Positions 32,116-40,505 of a DNA stretch of 64,000 nt are shown here, one piece after another (the stretch's first letter is position 1; the number at the start of each line of letters is the position of its first letter). The notes under the pieces were generated by a model. The model had not been told where the DNA came from and made no database searches. It saw only the letters and a list, made by a program, of their open reading frames with translations. The DNA comes from Pseudomonas peradeniyensis (GTDB taxonomy: Bacteria > Pseudomonadota > Gammaproteobacteria > Pseudomonadales > Pseudomonadaceae), in contig NZ_JABWRJ020000003.1 in NCBI RefSeq assembly GCF_014268935.2, positions 434,001 to 498,000 of the forward strand. Reading direction: 5' to 3'. The translations under genes were made by a program, and so were the position numbers.

Positions 32116-33453
32116 ATGAAAGCCACGGCGTTTAAGTTTATTGCGAGGGTAACGTTAGCTGTAGCGTTGTCATCGTCCTCTTTGGCTAACGCGTCCACAC
32201 CGGATGCGCCGCGTTTGGGCGAGCTTGTACCTTCACTAGACCGAAAGACGCTGAAGCAACAGGAGGCCGCCGGCAGGGATAAGCTGAGAGTGTTACTGGA
32301 TAACCCTGCGGGCCAGGACATTCAGCTGATACGTGCCAACCCTGCGATCGTGAGCGAAGCGACAAAGTTATTCTCTGTGCCGCTGCCGGATGGGCGGCAG
32401 CCGAAGTTTCAGTTGCGCCATTACACACCGCCTGAGTCTCCCAGTGATAGCGGCGTCCCAGGAAAAAGACCCAAGTATACACCTGCCGCTTATTGGTTCG
32501 GCTACAAGGAACCTGATGAAAAGGCACCTTCTCCTATAGCGTCGAGTGACAACGTCGATGCCTCGAACTTTATCTTTCTGGCGCGTCGCGGAGACTCACT
32601 CAGGGGGCGGATGGTTGTCAATGGGCAGCTCTACTTGCTGGAGGACGTAGGTAATGGTCAGCATGGATTTATGAAGATTGACGAAGCACAGGGTTTGCCT
32701 TGCATGGTCTTGGAAAATGAGCCCAACGGGCAAGAACATGCTACTGGAGCTATTTCGCCGGTGTCGGATATTAAAGCAGAACATGAAATCGGCGTGCTCC
32801 TTGTCACGACTCAGCGGGCGAACGAGCTGACGAATCCATCGGCGGTTGATATTATGATGGACGAAATTAGATATTTCAGTGAAATGGGTAATCAAGGTTA
32901 TGGCTTGTCTTTAAAGCTCAACGTGGCGTCGCCATTTGCGTCCGAGGCACAAGACAGTGCTGGGCATGCATCCAAAGATATCCTGGATGATTTTAGAAAT
33001 ATGAAAACACCTGCAACTCAGCACGTAGCTGAGCTTCGTGAGAGCGCTCGCGCTGACGTGGTGATTGTAGGTGCCTACAATGTTGAAGCCAAGGAAGTTA
33101 CTTATCAAGAGGCCAGGAAAGACACTGCATTTTATGTGTTTAATGTAAAGGCTCCGCAATATTTCTTTCATGGCTTCGGCCATCTCATGGGTGTTCGCCA
33201 CGTGTGGAAGGACGGCGATATGGACCTCGACCCTCCCTACCAGCATGGCTTTCTATCCAAAGAGTTTGAGGGGAAATGTTACGCATCGATTGGTTTTGAC
33301 CCGATAGATTGCGTCGCTCCCGGCTGTGAGATCATTCATCGATGGTCTGACCCTAATTTGAATATGCGCTTCGGGCGTTTCGGCGATCCGCAGCATTCCG
33401 ATGAAATTCGCTACCTGAACGAACGGGCTGCTGAGATTGAAAGTTTCTACTAG
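32116..33453 (+). CDS. Degenerate metzincin-like (peptidyl-Asp metallopeptidase type) secreted protein
   Basis: 445 residues. A Sec signal peptide is likely (hydrophobic 6-20, cleavage near LANAS). Residues ~150-200 resemble the propeptide of reprolysin-like M72 enzymes (GRMVVNGQLYLLEDVGNGQHGFMKID). The zinc region is HGFGHLMGVRH at 352-362: spacing HxxxHxxGxxH is exact, but the catalytic glutamate of HExxH is Gly353. After it come PYQHGF and CEIIHRWSDPNLN...EIRYLNERAAEIESFY, which match the family's C-terminal pattern (SNP...LN..A..I..F). The usual Met-turn (IMAY) is replaced by CYASIG. Zinc may still bind, but normal proteolysis is unlikely. AT-rich, accessory; it follows 21-bp element copy 2. 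Confidence 0.7.
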   Translation: MKATAFKFIARVTLAVALSSSSLANASTPDAPRLGELVPSLDRKTLKQQEAAGRDKLRVLLDNPAGQDIQLIRANPAIVSEATKLFSVPLPDGRQPKFQLRHYTPPESPSDSGVPGKRPKYTPAAYWFGYKEPDEKAPSPIASSDNVDASNFIFLARRGDSLRGRMVVNGQLYLLEDVGNGQHGFMKIDEAQGLPCMVLENEPNGQEHATGAISPVSDIKAEHEIGVLLVTTQRANELTNPSAVDIMMDEIRYFSEMGNQGYGLSLKLNVASPFASEAQDSAGHASKDILDDFRNMKTPATQHVAELRESARADVVIVGAYNVEAKEVTYQEARKDTAFYVFNVKAPQYFFHGFGHLMGVRHVWKDGDMDLDPPYQHGFLSKEFEGKCYASIGFDPIDCVAPGCEIIHRWSDPNLNMRFGRFGDPQHSDEIRYLNERAAEIESFY

Positions 33454-33529
33454 CCGGTGGGAAAATCCGTCGGCGGCCCTGGGTGCCAGCGGCATCCCAG
33501 GGATATCTTGGCGAACGGTGACGCGGTGC

Positions 33530-34000
33530 TCAGCCAGGCAAGCGGATGACCCGTCCTGCCAGTACCGGCGGTGGTAGATCGCGCTGCTGCTGTTCCAGCC
33601 CCTGCAGCAACATCAGGCTCCGTTCACTGAAGGAGGTCGACCTGGGGCCGGACAGATCGACATGCAGCAGCATCTGTTCACTGGCGGACAATGCTTCGTC
33701 GAACCCATTGCGATGCAGGCTGTGATACAGGTGCAGACGCTTGCCGTCGAAGCCGATGATCTGTGTCTGCACCCACACCTCGGTATCGAGTTTCACCTCG
33801 TGCAGGTAGTTGATGTGCGCCTCCAGGGTGAACAGCGAATGCCCGCTCTGGCCACGAGCATCGGCGTCCAGGCCGATGCGCTCCATCAGCGCATCGGTGG
33901 CGTAGCTGAAAATCAGCAGGTAGTAGGCATCGCGCAAGTGGCCGTTATAGTCGACCCATTCCGGCAACACCCGGGTACGGTAGGTGATCAGGGCGGGCAT
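33530..34000 (-). CDS. cdhB: Betainyl-CoA thioesterase (hot-dog fold)
   Basis: 156 residues from ATG 34000 with GAGGAGA upstream. Hot-dog thioesterase: VLPEWVDYNGHLRDAYYLLIFSYATDALM with the catalytic Asp-Tyr-Asn-Gly-His loop, and GHSLFTLEAHINYLHEVKLDTEVWVQTQI. In carnitine breakdown this enzyme releases glycine betaine from betainyl-CoA made by CdhC. It lies 10 bp downstream of cdhA in the caiX-cdhCAB operon, which fixes the role well. Confidence 0.88.
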   Translation of the reverse strand: MPALITYRTRVLPEWVDYNGHLRDAYYLLIFSYATDALMERIGLDADARGQSGHSLFTLEAHINYLHEVKLDTEVWVQTQIIGFDGKRLHLYHSLHRNGFDEALSASEQMLLHVDLSGPRSTSFSERSLMLLQGLEQQQRDLPPPVLAGRVIRLPG

Positions 34001-34010
34001 CGTATTCTCC

Positions 34011-34976
34011 TCAGTCGCCGAAGGCCATGCCATGCTTGGCTTTGCTGGATTTCACCGCCTCCAGCACTGCCAGCAGGGTGTCATCACGATAGCGCTCCAG
34101 CGCGGCGATGCTGCGTTCGCCCAGCTGCTCCGAGGTACCTTCCACCACGTCGTCGATCAGCTTGTCGGTCAGCTCCGGTGCCGGCAGGTAAGTCCAGGGC
34201 AGCTTCAGCGCTGGGCCAAACTGGGCCATGAAGTGGCGCATACCGGCGTCGCCTCCGGCCAGTGTATAGGTGAGGAAAGTGCCCATGAACGACCAGCGCA
34301 GGCCGGCGCCGAAGCGGATCGCGTCGTCGATCTCGCCGGTGCTGGCGACACCGTCGTTGACTAGGTGCAGGGCCTCGCGCCAGAGCGCTTCGAGCAGGCG
34401 GTCGGCGATAAAACCGGGGACTTCCTTGCGCACGTGTAGCGGGCGCATGCCCAGCGCGGTGTAGATGGTTCTCGCCGCTTCGATGGCGTCGGGGCTGGTA
34501 TTGCGGCCACCGACGATCTCCACCAGCGGCAGCAGGTACACCGGGTTGAACGGGTGGCCGACCACGCAGCGCTCGGGGTGGCTGGCCGACTCGTAGAACT
34601 CGCTGGGCAGCAGGCCCGAGGTGCTGGAGCCGATGATCGCGTTGGGCTTGGCGGCGGCGCTGATCTTCGCGTGCAGGTCGAGCTTGAGGTCCAGGCGTTC
34701 GGGCGCGCTCTCCTGGATGAAATCGGCGTCGCGCACGCACTCCTCGATAGTGGCGACGAAGCTCAGTCGATCCTGCGATGCGCCGGGCGCCAGGCCCTGC
34801 TTCTGCAGGGCTGGCCAGGCGTTGGCGATGCGCTTGCGCAGCGCAGTCTCGGCGCCGGGTGCCGGGTCCCAGGCAACCACGTCCAGGCCATGGGCCAGGG
34901 CACGGGCGACCCAGCCGCTGCCGATCACGCCGCTACCCAGGGCGGCGAAGGTCTTGATTTCAGTGATGAATGGCAT
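34011..34976 (-). CDS. cdhA: L-carnitine dehydrogenase
   Basis: 321 residues. 3-Hydroxyacyl-CoA dehydrogenase fold: NAD-binding ALGSGVIGSGWVARALAHG (about 12-30), ESAPERLDLKLDLH with the catalytic-region residues, then GHPFNPVYLLPLVEIVGG carrying the catalytic histidine and VPGFIADRLLEALWREALHLVNDG. It oxidises L-carnitine to 3-dehydrocarnitine with NAD+. It sits between cdhC and cdhB in the carnitine operon, 20 bp after cdhC. Confidence 0.92.
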   Translation of the reverse strand: MPFITEIKTFAALGSGVIGSGWVARALAHGLDVVAWDPAPGAETALRKRIANAWPALQKQGLAPGASQDRLSFVATIEECVRDADFIQESAPERLDLKLDLHAKISAAAKPNAIIGSSTSGLLPSEFYESASHPERCVVGHPFNPVYLLPLVEIVGGRNTSPDAIEAARTIYTALGMRPLHVRKEVPGFIADRLLEALWREALHLVNDGVASTGEIDDAIRFGAGLRWSFMGTFLTYTLAGGDAGMRHFMAQFGPALKLPWTYLPAPELTDKLIDDVVEGTSEQLGERSIAALERYRDDTLLAVLEAVKSSKAKHGMAFGD

Positions 34977-34996
34977 TTTTGGCTCCTACGGGGATA

Positions 34997-35881
34997 TCAA
35001 CGGCGCTTGAGGTTCATCTTTTCCCGGCCTTCTGCCGGGGTGAGCACGCGGGCACCCATGCGGGTGATGATTTCCGCCGCACGCTCCACCAACTGGCCGT
35101 TGCTGGCCAGCACGCCACGGTCCAGGTAGAGGTTGTCCTCCAACCCCACCCGCACGTTGCCGCCGAGCAGTACCGCCTGGGCGGCCATGGGCATCTGCAT
35201 GCGGCCGATACCGAAACCGGCCCAGGTAACGTCGGCCGGCAGGTTGTCGACCATCGCCTTCATGGTGGTGGTATCGGCCGGCGCGCCCCAGGGGATGCCC
35301 AGGCACAGCTGGAACAGCGGGTCGTCCAGCAGGCCTTCCTTGATCATCTGTTTGGCGAACCACAGGTGCCCCGTGTCGAAGATTTCCAGTTCGGCCTTCA
35401 CGCCCAGTTCGGTGATGCGTTTGGCGCCCGCGCGCAGCTGGGCCGGGGTGGAGACGTAGATGGCGTTGCCGTCGCCGAAATTGAGGGTGCCGCAGTCGAG
35501 GGTGCAGATTTCCGGCAGCAGTGCCTCGACGTGGGCCAGGCGCTCCAGCGGGCCAATCAGGTCGGTGCCTGGGCCGAATTCCATGGGCGACTCGCCCGGG
35601 CCGATCTCCAGGTCGCCGCCCATGCCGGCGGTGAGGTTGACGATGATGTCGACGTCGGCCTCGCGGATGCGCTCCATTACTTCGCGGTAGAGGTTGACGT
35701 CGCGGCTGAAGCGACCGGTTTGTGGATCGCGGACGTGGCAGTGGACCACGGTGGCGCCGGCCTTGGCGGCTTCGACGGCGGATTCGGCGATCTGTTTCGG
35801 GGTGACCGGGACCAGGTGGCTCTTGGCAACCGTGTCGCCGGCGCCGGTGAGGGCGCAGGTGATGATGACGTCGTGGTTCAT
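34997..35881 (-). CDS. cdhC: 3-Dehydrocarnitine cleavage enzyme (BKACE family)
   Basis: 294 residues from ATG 35881 (AAGGAA upstream). The in-frame extension to 36019 is REP DNA. BKACE (DUF849) features: VIITCALTGAG, AGATVVHCHVRDPQTGRFSRD with the Zn-binding HxH, IVNLTAGMGGD, TLDCGTLNFGDG and ELEIFDTGHL. It condenses 3-dehydrocarnitine with acetyl-CoA to give acetoacetate and betainyl-CoA. It is separated from caiX by a 197-bp gap holding a REP pair, unusual inside an operon. Confidence 0.92.
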   Translation of the reverse strand: MNHDVIITCALTGAGDTVAKSHLVPVTPKQIAESAVEAAKAGATVVHCHVRDPQTGRFSRDVNLYREVMERIREADVDIIVNLTAGMGGDLEIGPGESPMEFGPGTDLIGPLERLAHVEALLPEICTLDCGTLNFGDGNAIYVSTPAQLRAGAKRITELGVKAELEIFDTGHLWFAKQMIKEGLLDDPLFQLCLGIPWGAPADTTTMKAMVDNLPADVTWAGFGIGRMQMPMAAQAVLLGGNVRVGLEDNLYLDRGVLASNGQLVERAAEIITRMGARVLTPAEGREKMNLKRR

Positions 35882-35914
35882 GGTGGATTCCTTTTTGTGA
35901 CTATGGGCCGGATC

Positions 35915-36034
35915 TCTGTAGGAGCGGCCTTGTGTCGCGATAGGGCCGCAAAGCGGCCCCATCAACATCTGCCTGATGCATGAATCCTGGGGGCGCTTCG
36001 CACCCCTTTCGCGACACAAGGCCGCTCCTACACT
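35915..36034. repeat. Convergent REP pair inside the caiX-cdhCAB operon
   Basis: TAGGAGCGGCCTTGTGTCGCGA and its inverse TCGCGACACAAGGCCGCTCCTA lie about 66 bp apart, enclosing GGGGCC/GGCCCC and GGGGGCGC/GCACCCC hairpins. In this position it may stabilise the caiX mRNA upstream or damp expression of cdhCAB downstream. Confidence 0.85.
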
Positions 36035-36078
36035 GACCGGGCAGACCTGTCAGTGGACGAGTAGGCGATGAGGTTCTG

Positions 36079-37023
36079 TCAGTTGGCAGTGAGCTTGAGG
36101 TTGTCCGCGGCGGGCTTGCCATCGAAGGTCGTTACCCCCTCGAGCCAGCGCGCCTTGTCCTCGGGATGATCCTTGAGCCACTGGCGGGCGGATTCCAGCG
36201 CGTCCTTGTGGTCGAGCAGCGGCTGCATCATCCGGCTCTCGTCCTCGGCGCTGAAGCTGAGGTTGGCCAGCAGGCGGTGGGCGTTGGGGCAACGTTCGGC
36301 ATAGTCCGGCGCGGTCACCGTCCACACCGTGGCGCGGCCTTCGTCCGGACCCAGGGCATCCTGGCTGTCGCCGAGATAGACCATGTCGATGTTCACGTTC
36401 ATCGGGTGCGGTGCCCAGCCGAAGAACACCACCGCCTCCTTGCGCCGTACCGCGCGGTCCACTGCGGCGAGCATGCCGGCCTCGCTCGACTCGACCAGCT
36501 GGAACTTGCCCAGGTCGAACTGGTTCTTGGTGATCATCGCCTTGATCTGGGTGTTGGCGCCGGAGCCCGGCTCGATGCCGTATATCTTGCCGCCCAGCTC
36601 CTTCTGGAACTTGTGGATGTCGGCGAACGTCTTCAGGCCCTTGTCGGCCAGGTATTTCGGCACGGCCAGGGTGGCGCGGGCGTCTTCCAGGCTGGGCTTG
36701 TCGAGGACCTTGACCTGGTTGGCCTGGATGAACGGGGTGATGGTCTGGGTCATGATCGGGTTCCAGTACCCGAGGAACATGTCCAGGCGCTTGTCGCGGA
36801 TACCGGCGAAGATGATCTGCTGCGAGGCGCTGGTCTGCTTGGTCTGGTAACCCAGGCCATCGAGCAGCACCTGGGCCATGGCGCTGGTGGCGATCACGTC
36901 GGTCCAGTTGACCACGCCCAGGCGCACGTCCTTGCAGACGGCGGGTTCGGCGGCGAACAGGGGAGTGGCTACGGTGGTGCTGAGCGCGAGGGACAACAGG
37001 CTGCGGCGGATAAAGCGTTGCAT
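36079..37023 (-). CDS. caiX: L-carnitine-binding periplasmic protein
   Basis: 314 residues from ATG 37023. Signal peptide RRSLLSLALSTTVATPLFA. OpuAC-type binding fold with WTDVIATSAMAQVLLDGLGY, FLGYWNPIMTQTITPF, YGIEPGSGANTQ and FFGWAPHPMNVNIDM, the aromatic positions that hold a trimethylammonium group. There is no permease or ATPase beside it. In P. aeruginosa CaiX is known to feed carnitine into the CbcWV core, here ChoWV at 23.8-25.8 kb. It is first gene of the carnitine operon, divergent from cdhR. Confidence 0.9.
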   Translation of the reverse strand: MQRFIRRSLLSLALSTTVATPLFAAEPAVCKDVRLGVVNWTDVIATSAMAQVLLDGLGYQTKQTSASQQIIFAGIRDKRLDMFLGYWNPIMTQTITPFIQANQVKVLDKPSLEDARATLAVPKYLADKGLKTFADIHKFQKELGGKIYGIEPGSGANTQIKAMITKNQFDLGKFQLVESSEAGMLAAVDRAVRRKEAVVFFGWAPHPMNVNIDMVYLGDSQDALGPDEGRATVWTVTAPDYAERCPNAHRLLANLSFSAEDESRMMQPLLDHKDALESARQWLKDHPEDKARWLEGVTTFDGKPAADNLKLTAN

Positions 37024-37098
37024 GGTGGCTCTCCATCGGCAGTGCATATTGTTATGGGTCCGGCCTCTGCGGGCCGTGAGAACACGCTACGCTGGCGG

Positions 37099-37148
37099 CA
37101 GGGTGGAAAATCGCACCCTGGCGACCAACACTTGCACGGAGGCGACCA
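37099..37148. promoter_or_regulatory. Probable CdhR operator in the caiX-cdhR divergent promoter
   Basis: An inverted repeat CAGGGTG-GAAAATCG-CACCCTG (37099-37120) overlaps the first of two direct copies of GGCGACCA (37120-37127 and 37141-37148), whose starts are 21 bp apart. The 21-bp period and GCGAC core equal those in the choX-sdaB region. Assignment to CdhR is inference. Confidence 0.5.
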
Positions 37149-37165
37149 CCTTCGCGGAGCATGCG

Positions 37166-38110
37166 ATGCCGGAAACCATAGACTTCCTGTTGCTACCCGG
37201 CTTTTCCGCCATGGGTTTCATCAGTGCCATCGAGCCGCTGCGCGTGGCCAACCGCTTCCGTGGCCCGTTGTACCGCTGGCGCGTGCTGAGCCTGGACGGT
37301 GGCGCGGTAGAGGCCAGCAACGGCATGTCGGTGAATGCCGACGGCGCGCTGGGGGAGGGCGGGCATGGGCGGCTGTTGCTGCTGGTGGCCGGCTTCGAGC
37401 CACTGGCGTGCTATGGCGCGGCGCTGCAGCAGGCGCTGCGTCGTCTCGACCATGAAGGCGTGGTGCTCGGGGGTATCGACACGGGCGCGATGGTGCTGGC
37501 CGAGGCCGGGCTGCTCGACGGTCACCGGGCGACCCTGCACTGGGAGGCGCTGGAGGCGTTCAAGGAGCGCTATCCACGCCTGCAGGCGACCCAGGAGCTG
37601 TTCGAGATCGATCGCCGACGCATCACCTGCGCCGGCGGCACGGCCTCCATCGACCTGATGCTCGACCTGATCGCCCAGGCCCACGGCAGCGAGCTGGCGG
37701 TGCAGGTTTCCGAGCAGTTCGTGCTCGGGCGCATCCGTCCACGCCAGGACCATCAGCGCATGGAGATCGCCACGCGCTACGGGCTGCGCAACAAGAAGCT
37801 GGTGAAGGTGATCGGCGAGATGGAGCGCAATACCGAGCTGCCGCTCAACACCCAGGTACTGGCCGATGGCGTGCAGGTGACCCGGCGTCAGTTGGAGCGG
37901 TTGTTTCGCTTGTATCTGGACGACACGCCCAGTGGTTTCTACCTGCGGCTGCGGCTGGACAAGGCCCGCCAGCTGCTGCGCCAGACCGACATGAGCGTGC
38001 TGGAGGTGGCGGTGGCGTGCGGGTTCGAGTCGGCCTCATATTTCACCCGCTGCTATCGGGCGCGGTTCGAGCGGTGTCCGCGGGAAGACAGACGATTGGT
38101 CGTGTCATGA
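37166..38110 (+). CDS. cdhR: AraC-family activator of carnitine catabolism (CdhR)
   Basis: 314 residues from ATG 37166 (GCGGAG upstream). It has the same layout as GbdR: an N-terminal GATase1-like domain (IDFLLLPGFSAMGFISAIEPLRVANRF; GGIDTGAMVLAEAGLLDGH, where GbdR's elbow cysteine is replaced by Asp-Thr) and C-terminal AraC helices (TQVLADGVQVTRRQLERLFRLYL; VLEVAVACGFESASYFTRCYRARF). Divergent from caiX. CdhR responds to carnitine and drives caiX-cdhCAB. Identity rests on strong context plus length. Confidence 0.92.
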   Translation: MPETIDFLLLPGFSAMGFISAIEPLRVANRFRGPLYRWRVLSLDGGAVEASNGMSVNADGALGEGGHGRLLLLVAGFEPLACYGAALQQALRRLDHEGVVLGGIDTGAMVLAEAGLLDGHRATLHWEALEAFKERYPRLQATQELFEIDRRRITCAGGTASIDLMLDLIAQAHGSELAVQVSEQFVLGRIRPRQDHQRMEIATRYGLRNKKLVKVIGEMERNTELPLNTQVLADGVQVTRRQLERLFRLYLDDTPSGFYLRLRLDKARQLLRQTDMSVLEVAVACGFESASYFTRCYRARFERCPREDRRLVVS

Positions 38111-38118
38111 ACAGAGCA

Positions 38119-38211
38119 TTCGCGGGGCAAGCCCGCTCCCACGTTATCCCCGAAGGCTGGACTGGTGTCCAAGCTTTTTCACAGCGTGGGAGCGGGCTTG
38201 CCCCGCGATGG
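38119..38211. repeat. Convergent REP pair (GCGGGCTTGCCCCGCGA family)
   Basis: TCGCGGGGCAAGCCCGCTCCCAC and its exact inverse GTGGGAGCGGGC...CCCCGCGA lie about 47 bp apart between convergent cdhR and the lprI-like gene. Confidence 0.88.
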
Positions 38212-38226
38212 CGCCGGTACAGGCAG

Positions 38227-38628
38227 TCACTGCTGCCCGATTGACTGCAGATACTCCGACCGCTCGTCGCTACGCTGCGCCACGCAGGTGTTCCACGCGG
38301 CCTCGAATGCCTTGCTCCCGGGCTTCTCGGCCCAGGTCTCGACCTTGCAGTCGGCGTCGCGCAGTTGGGTCCAGAGCTTTTCGGCTGCCTCCATCTTGCC
38401 GCTCAGCACCGCGGCCTTGTCGCTTTCATCGGCGTACTGGTCGCGGATACGTTGCATCAGGTCGTCATAGGCCGCCTTCAGTTCACGCTCGGCGGTCTGC
38501 TTGTTGTAGGCCGCGCAGGCATACCCCTGCTGGTCGGTCTCGACGTTGTCGCAGGGCGTGCTTTCTTCCTCGACGGCGTGCGCGGTACCCGCGACCGCCA
38601 GCAGGACCAGCCATGCCATTGATTTCAT
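38227..38628 (-). CDS. Periplasmic LprI/DUF1311-domain protein
   Basis: 133 residues. Signal peptide KSMAWLVLLAVAGTAHA, so periplasmic. The mature protein has the DUF1311 (lysozyme inhibitor LprI N-terminal) pattern: CAAYNKQTAERELKAAYDDLMQRI ... LWTQLRDADCKVETWAEKPGSKAFEAAWNTCVAQRSDERSEYL, with cysteines likely in disulfides. Family members are described as lysozyme inhibitors in mycobacteria, but most Pseudomonas copies are uncharacterised. It is not visibly linked to the catabolic genes around it. Confidence 0.85.
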   Translation of the reverse strand: MKSMAWLVLLAVAGTAHAVEEESTPCDNVETDQQGYACAAYNKQTAERELKAAYDDLMQRIRDQYADESDKAAVLSGKMEAAEKLWTQLRDADCKVETWAEKPGSKAFEAAWNTCVAQRSDERSEYLQSIGQQ

Positions 38629-38903
38629 CCGATTTCTCCTGAACAGGCTGACGAATCGCTGGATTCTCGCTCAGCGCAGGTTCGGGCGATAGCTCCCTGA
38701 CGAAATGTTCATCAAAGGCCGTTATCGAGACTCGCTCTCATTGCCGAGGGCCGTGCCAGAGCGTGCCAGGTCGGTCATTGACGCTTTCGGCAAACCCCCT
38801 GTCGTTTTTGCATCGGGGCGCCTCGGGCGGCAGGCATATGCTGGCCCCAAAGCGCCGGCACGAGGTTCGGCGCATGCAGACTTCAATAAAAGGGGACAGC
38901 CTG

Positions 38904-39881
<978 letters not shown>

Positions 39882-39959
39882 AGCCGCTCTCCAAGCCTGA
39901 AAGCCCCTGCCAGCAACGCCGGGGCATCCAAACAAAAAATTTTATGGAGTTGAGTTTCC

Positions 39960-40490
39960 ATGGCCAAGATCGCCCCGCAATTGCCAATCGAAGTCGACAG
40001 CGAGACCGGTGTCTGGACCAGCGACGCCCTGCCGATGCTCTACGTGCCACGGCATTTCTTCGTCAACAACCACATGGGCATCGAGGAGGTGCTGGGCGCC
40101 GACAAGTACGCCGAGATCCTCTACAAGGCCGGCTACAAGTCCGCCTGGCACTGGTGCGAGAAAGAGGCCGAATGCCATGGACTGGAAGGCGTGGCGGTGT
40201 TCGAGCACTACATGAAGCGCCTGTCCCAGCGGGGCTGGGGCCTGTTTCAGATCCAGGACATCGACCTGGATAAAGGCACCTGCAGCGTCAAGCTCAAGCA
40301 CTCCGCATTCGTGTACGTGTATGGCAAGTGCGGCCGCAAGGTCGACTACATGTTCACCGGCTGGTTCGCCGGGGCCATGGACCAGATTCTCGCTGCCCGC
40401 GGCAGCTCGATCCGCACAGTGGCCGAACAGGTCTACGGCGGTTCGGAAGAAGGCCACGAAGATGGCCTGTTCGTTACAAAGCCGTTGTAA
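39960..40490 (+). CDS. DUF5943 / 4-vinyl-reductase-like protein in dgc operon
   Basis: 176 residues. No signal peptide or membrane segment. Notable stretches are PMLYVPRHFFVNNHMGIEEVLG, SAWHWCEKEAECHGLEGVAVFEHYMKRLSQRGWG and AFVYVYGKCGRKVDYMFTGWFAGAMDQILAARG, with several His and Cys that could bind a ligand or metal. I recall it as DUF5943, related to V4R small-ligand domains. It lies 78 bp after the M19-like gene and 15 bp before dgcA, so it is co-transcribed with dimethylglycine demethylation; its own role is unknown. Confidence 0.8.
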   Translation: MAKIAPQLPIEVDSETGVWTSDALPMLYVPRHFFVNNHMGIEEVLGADKYAEILYKAGYKSAWHWCEKEAECHGLEGVAVFEHYMKRLSQRGWGLFQIQDIDLDKGTCSVKLKHSAFVYVYGKCGRKVDYMFTGWFAGAMDQILAARGSSIRTVAEQVYGGSEEGHEDGLFVTKPL

Positions 40491-40505
40491 GCCGGAGATA
40501 GCGTC

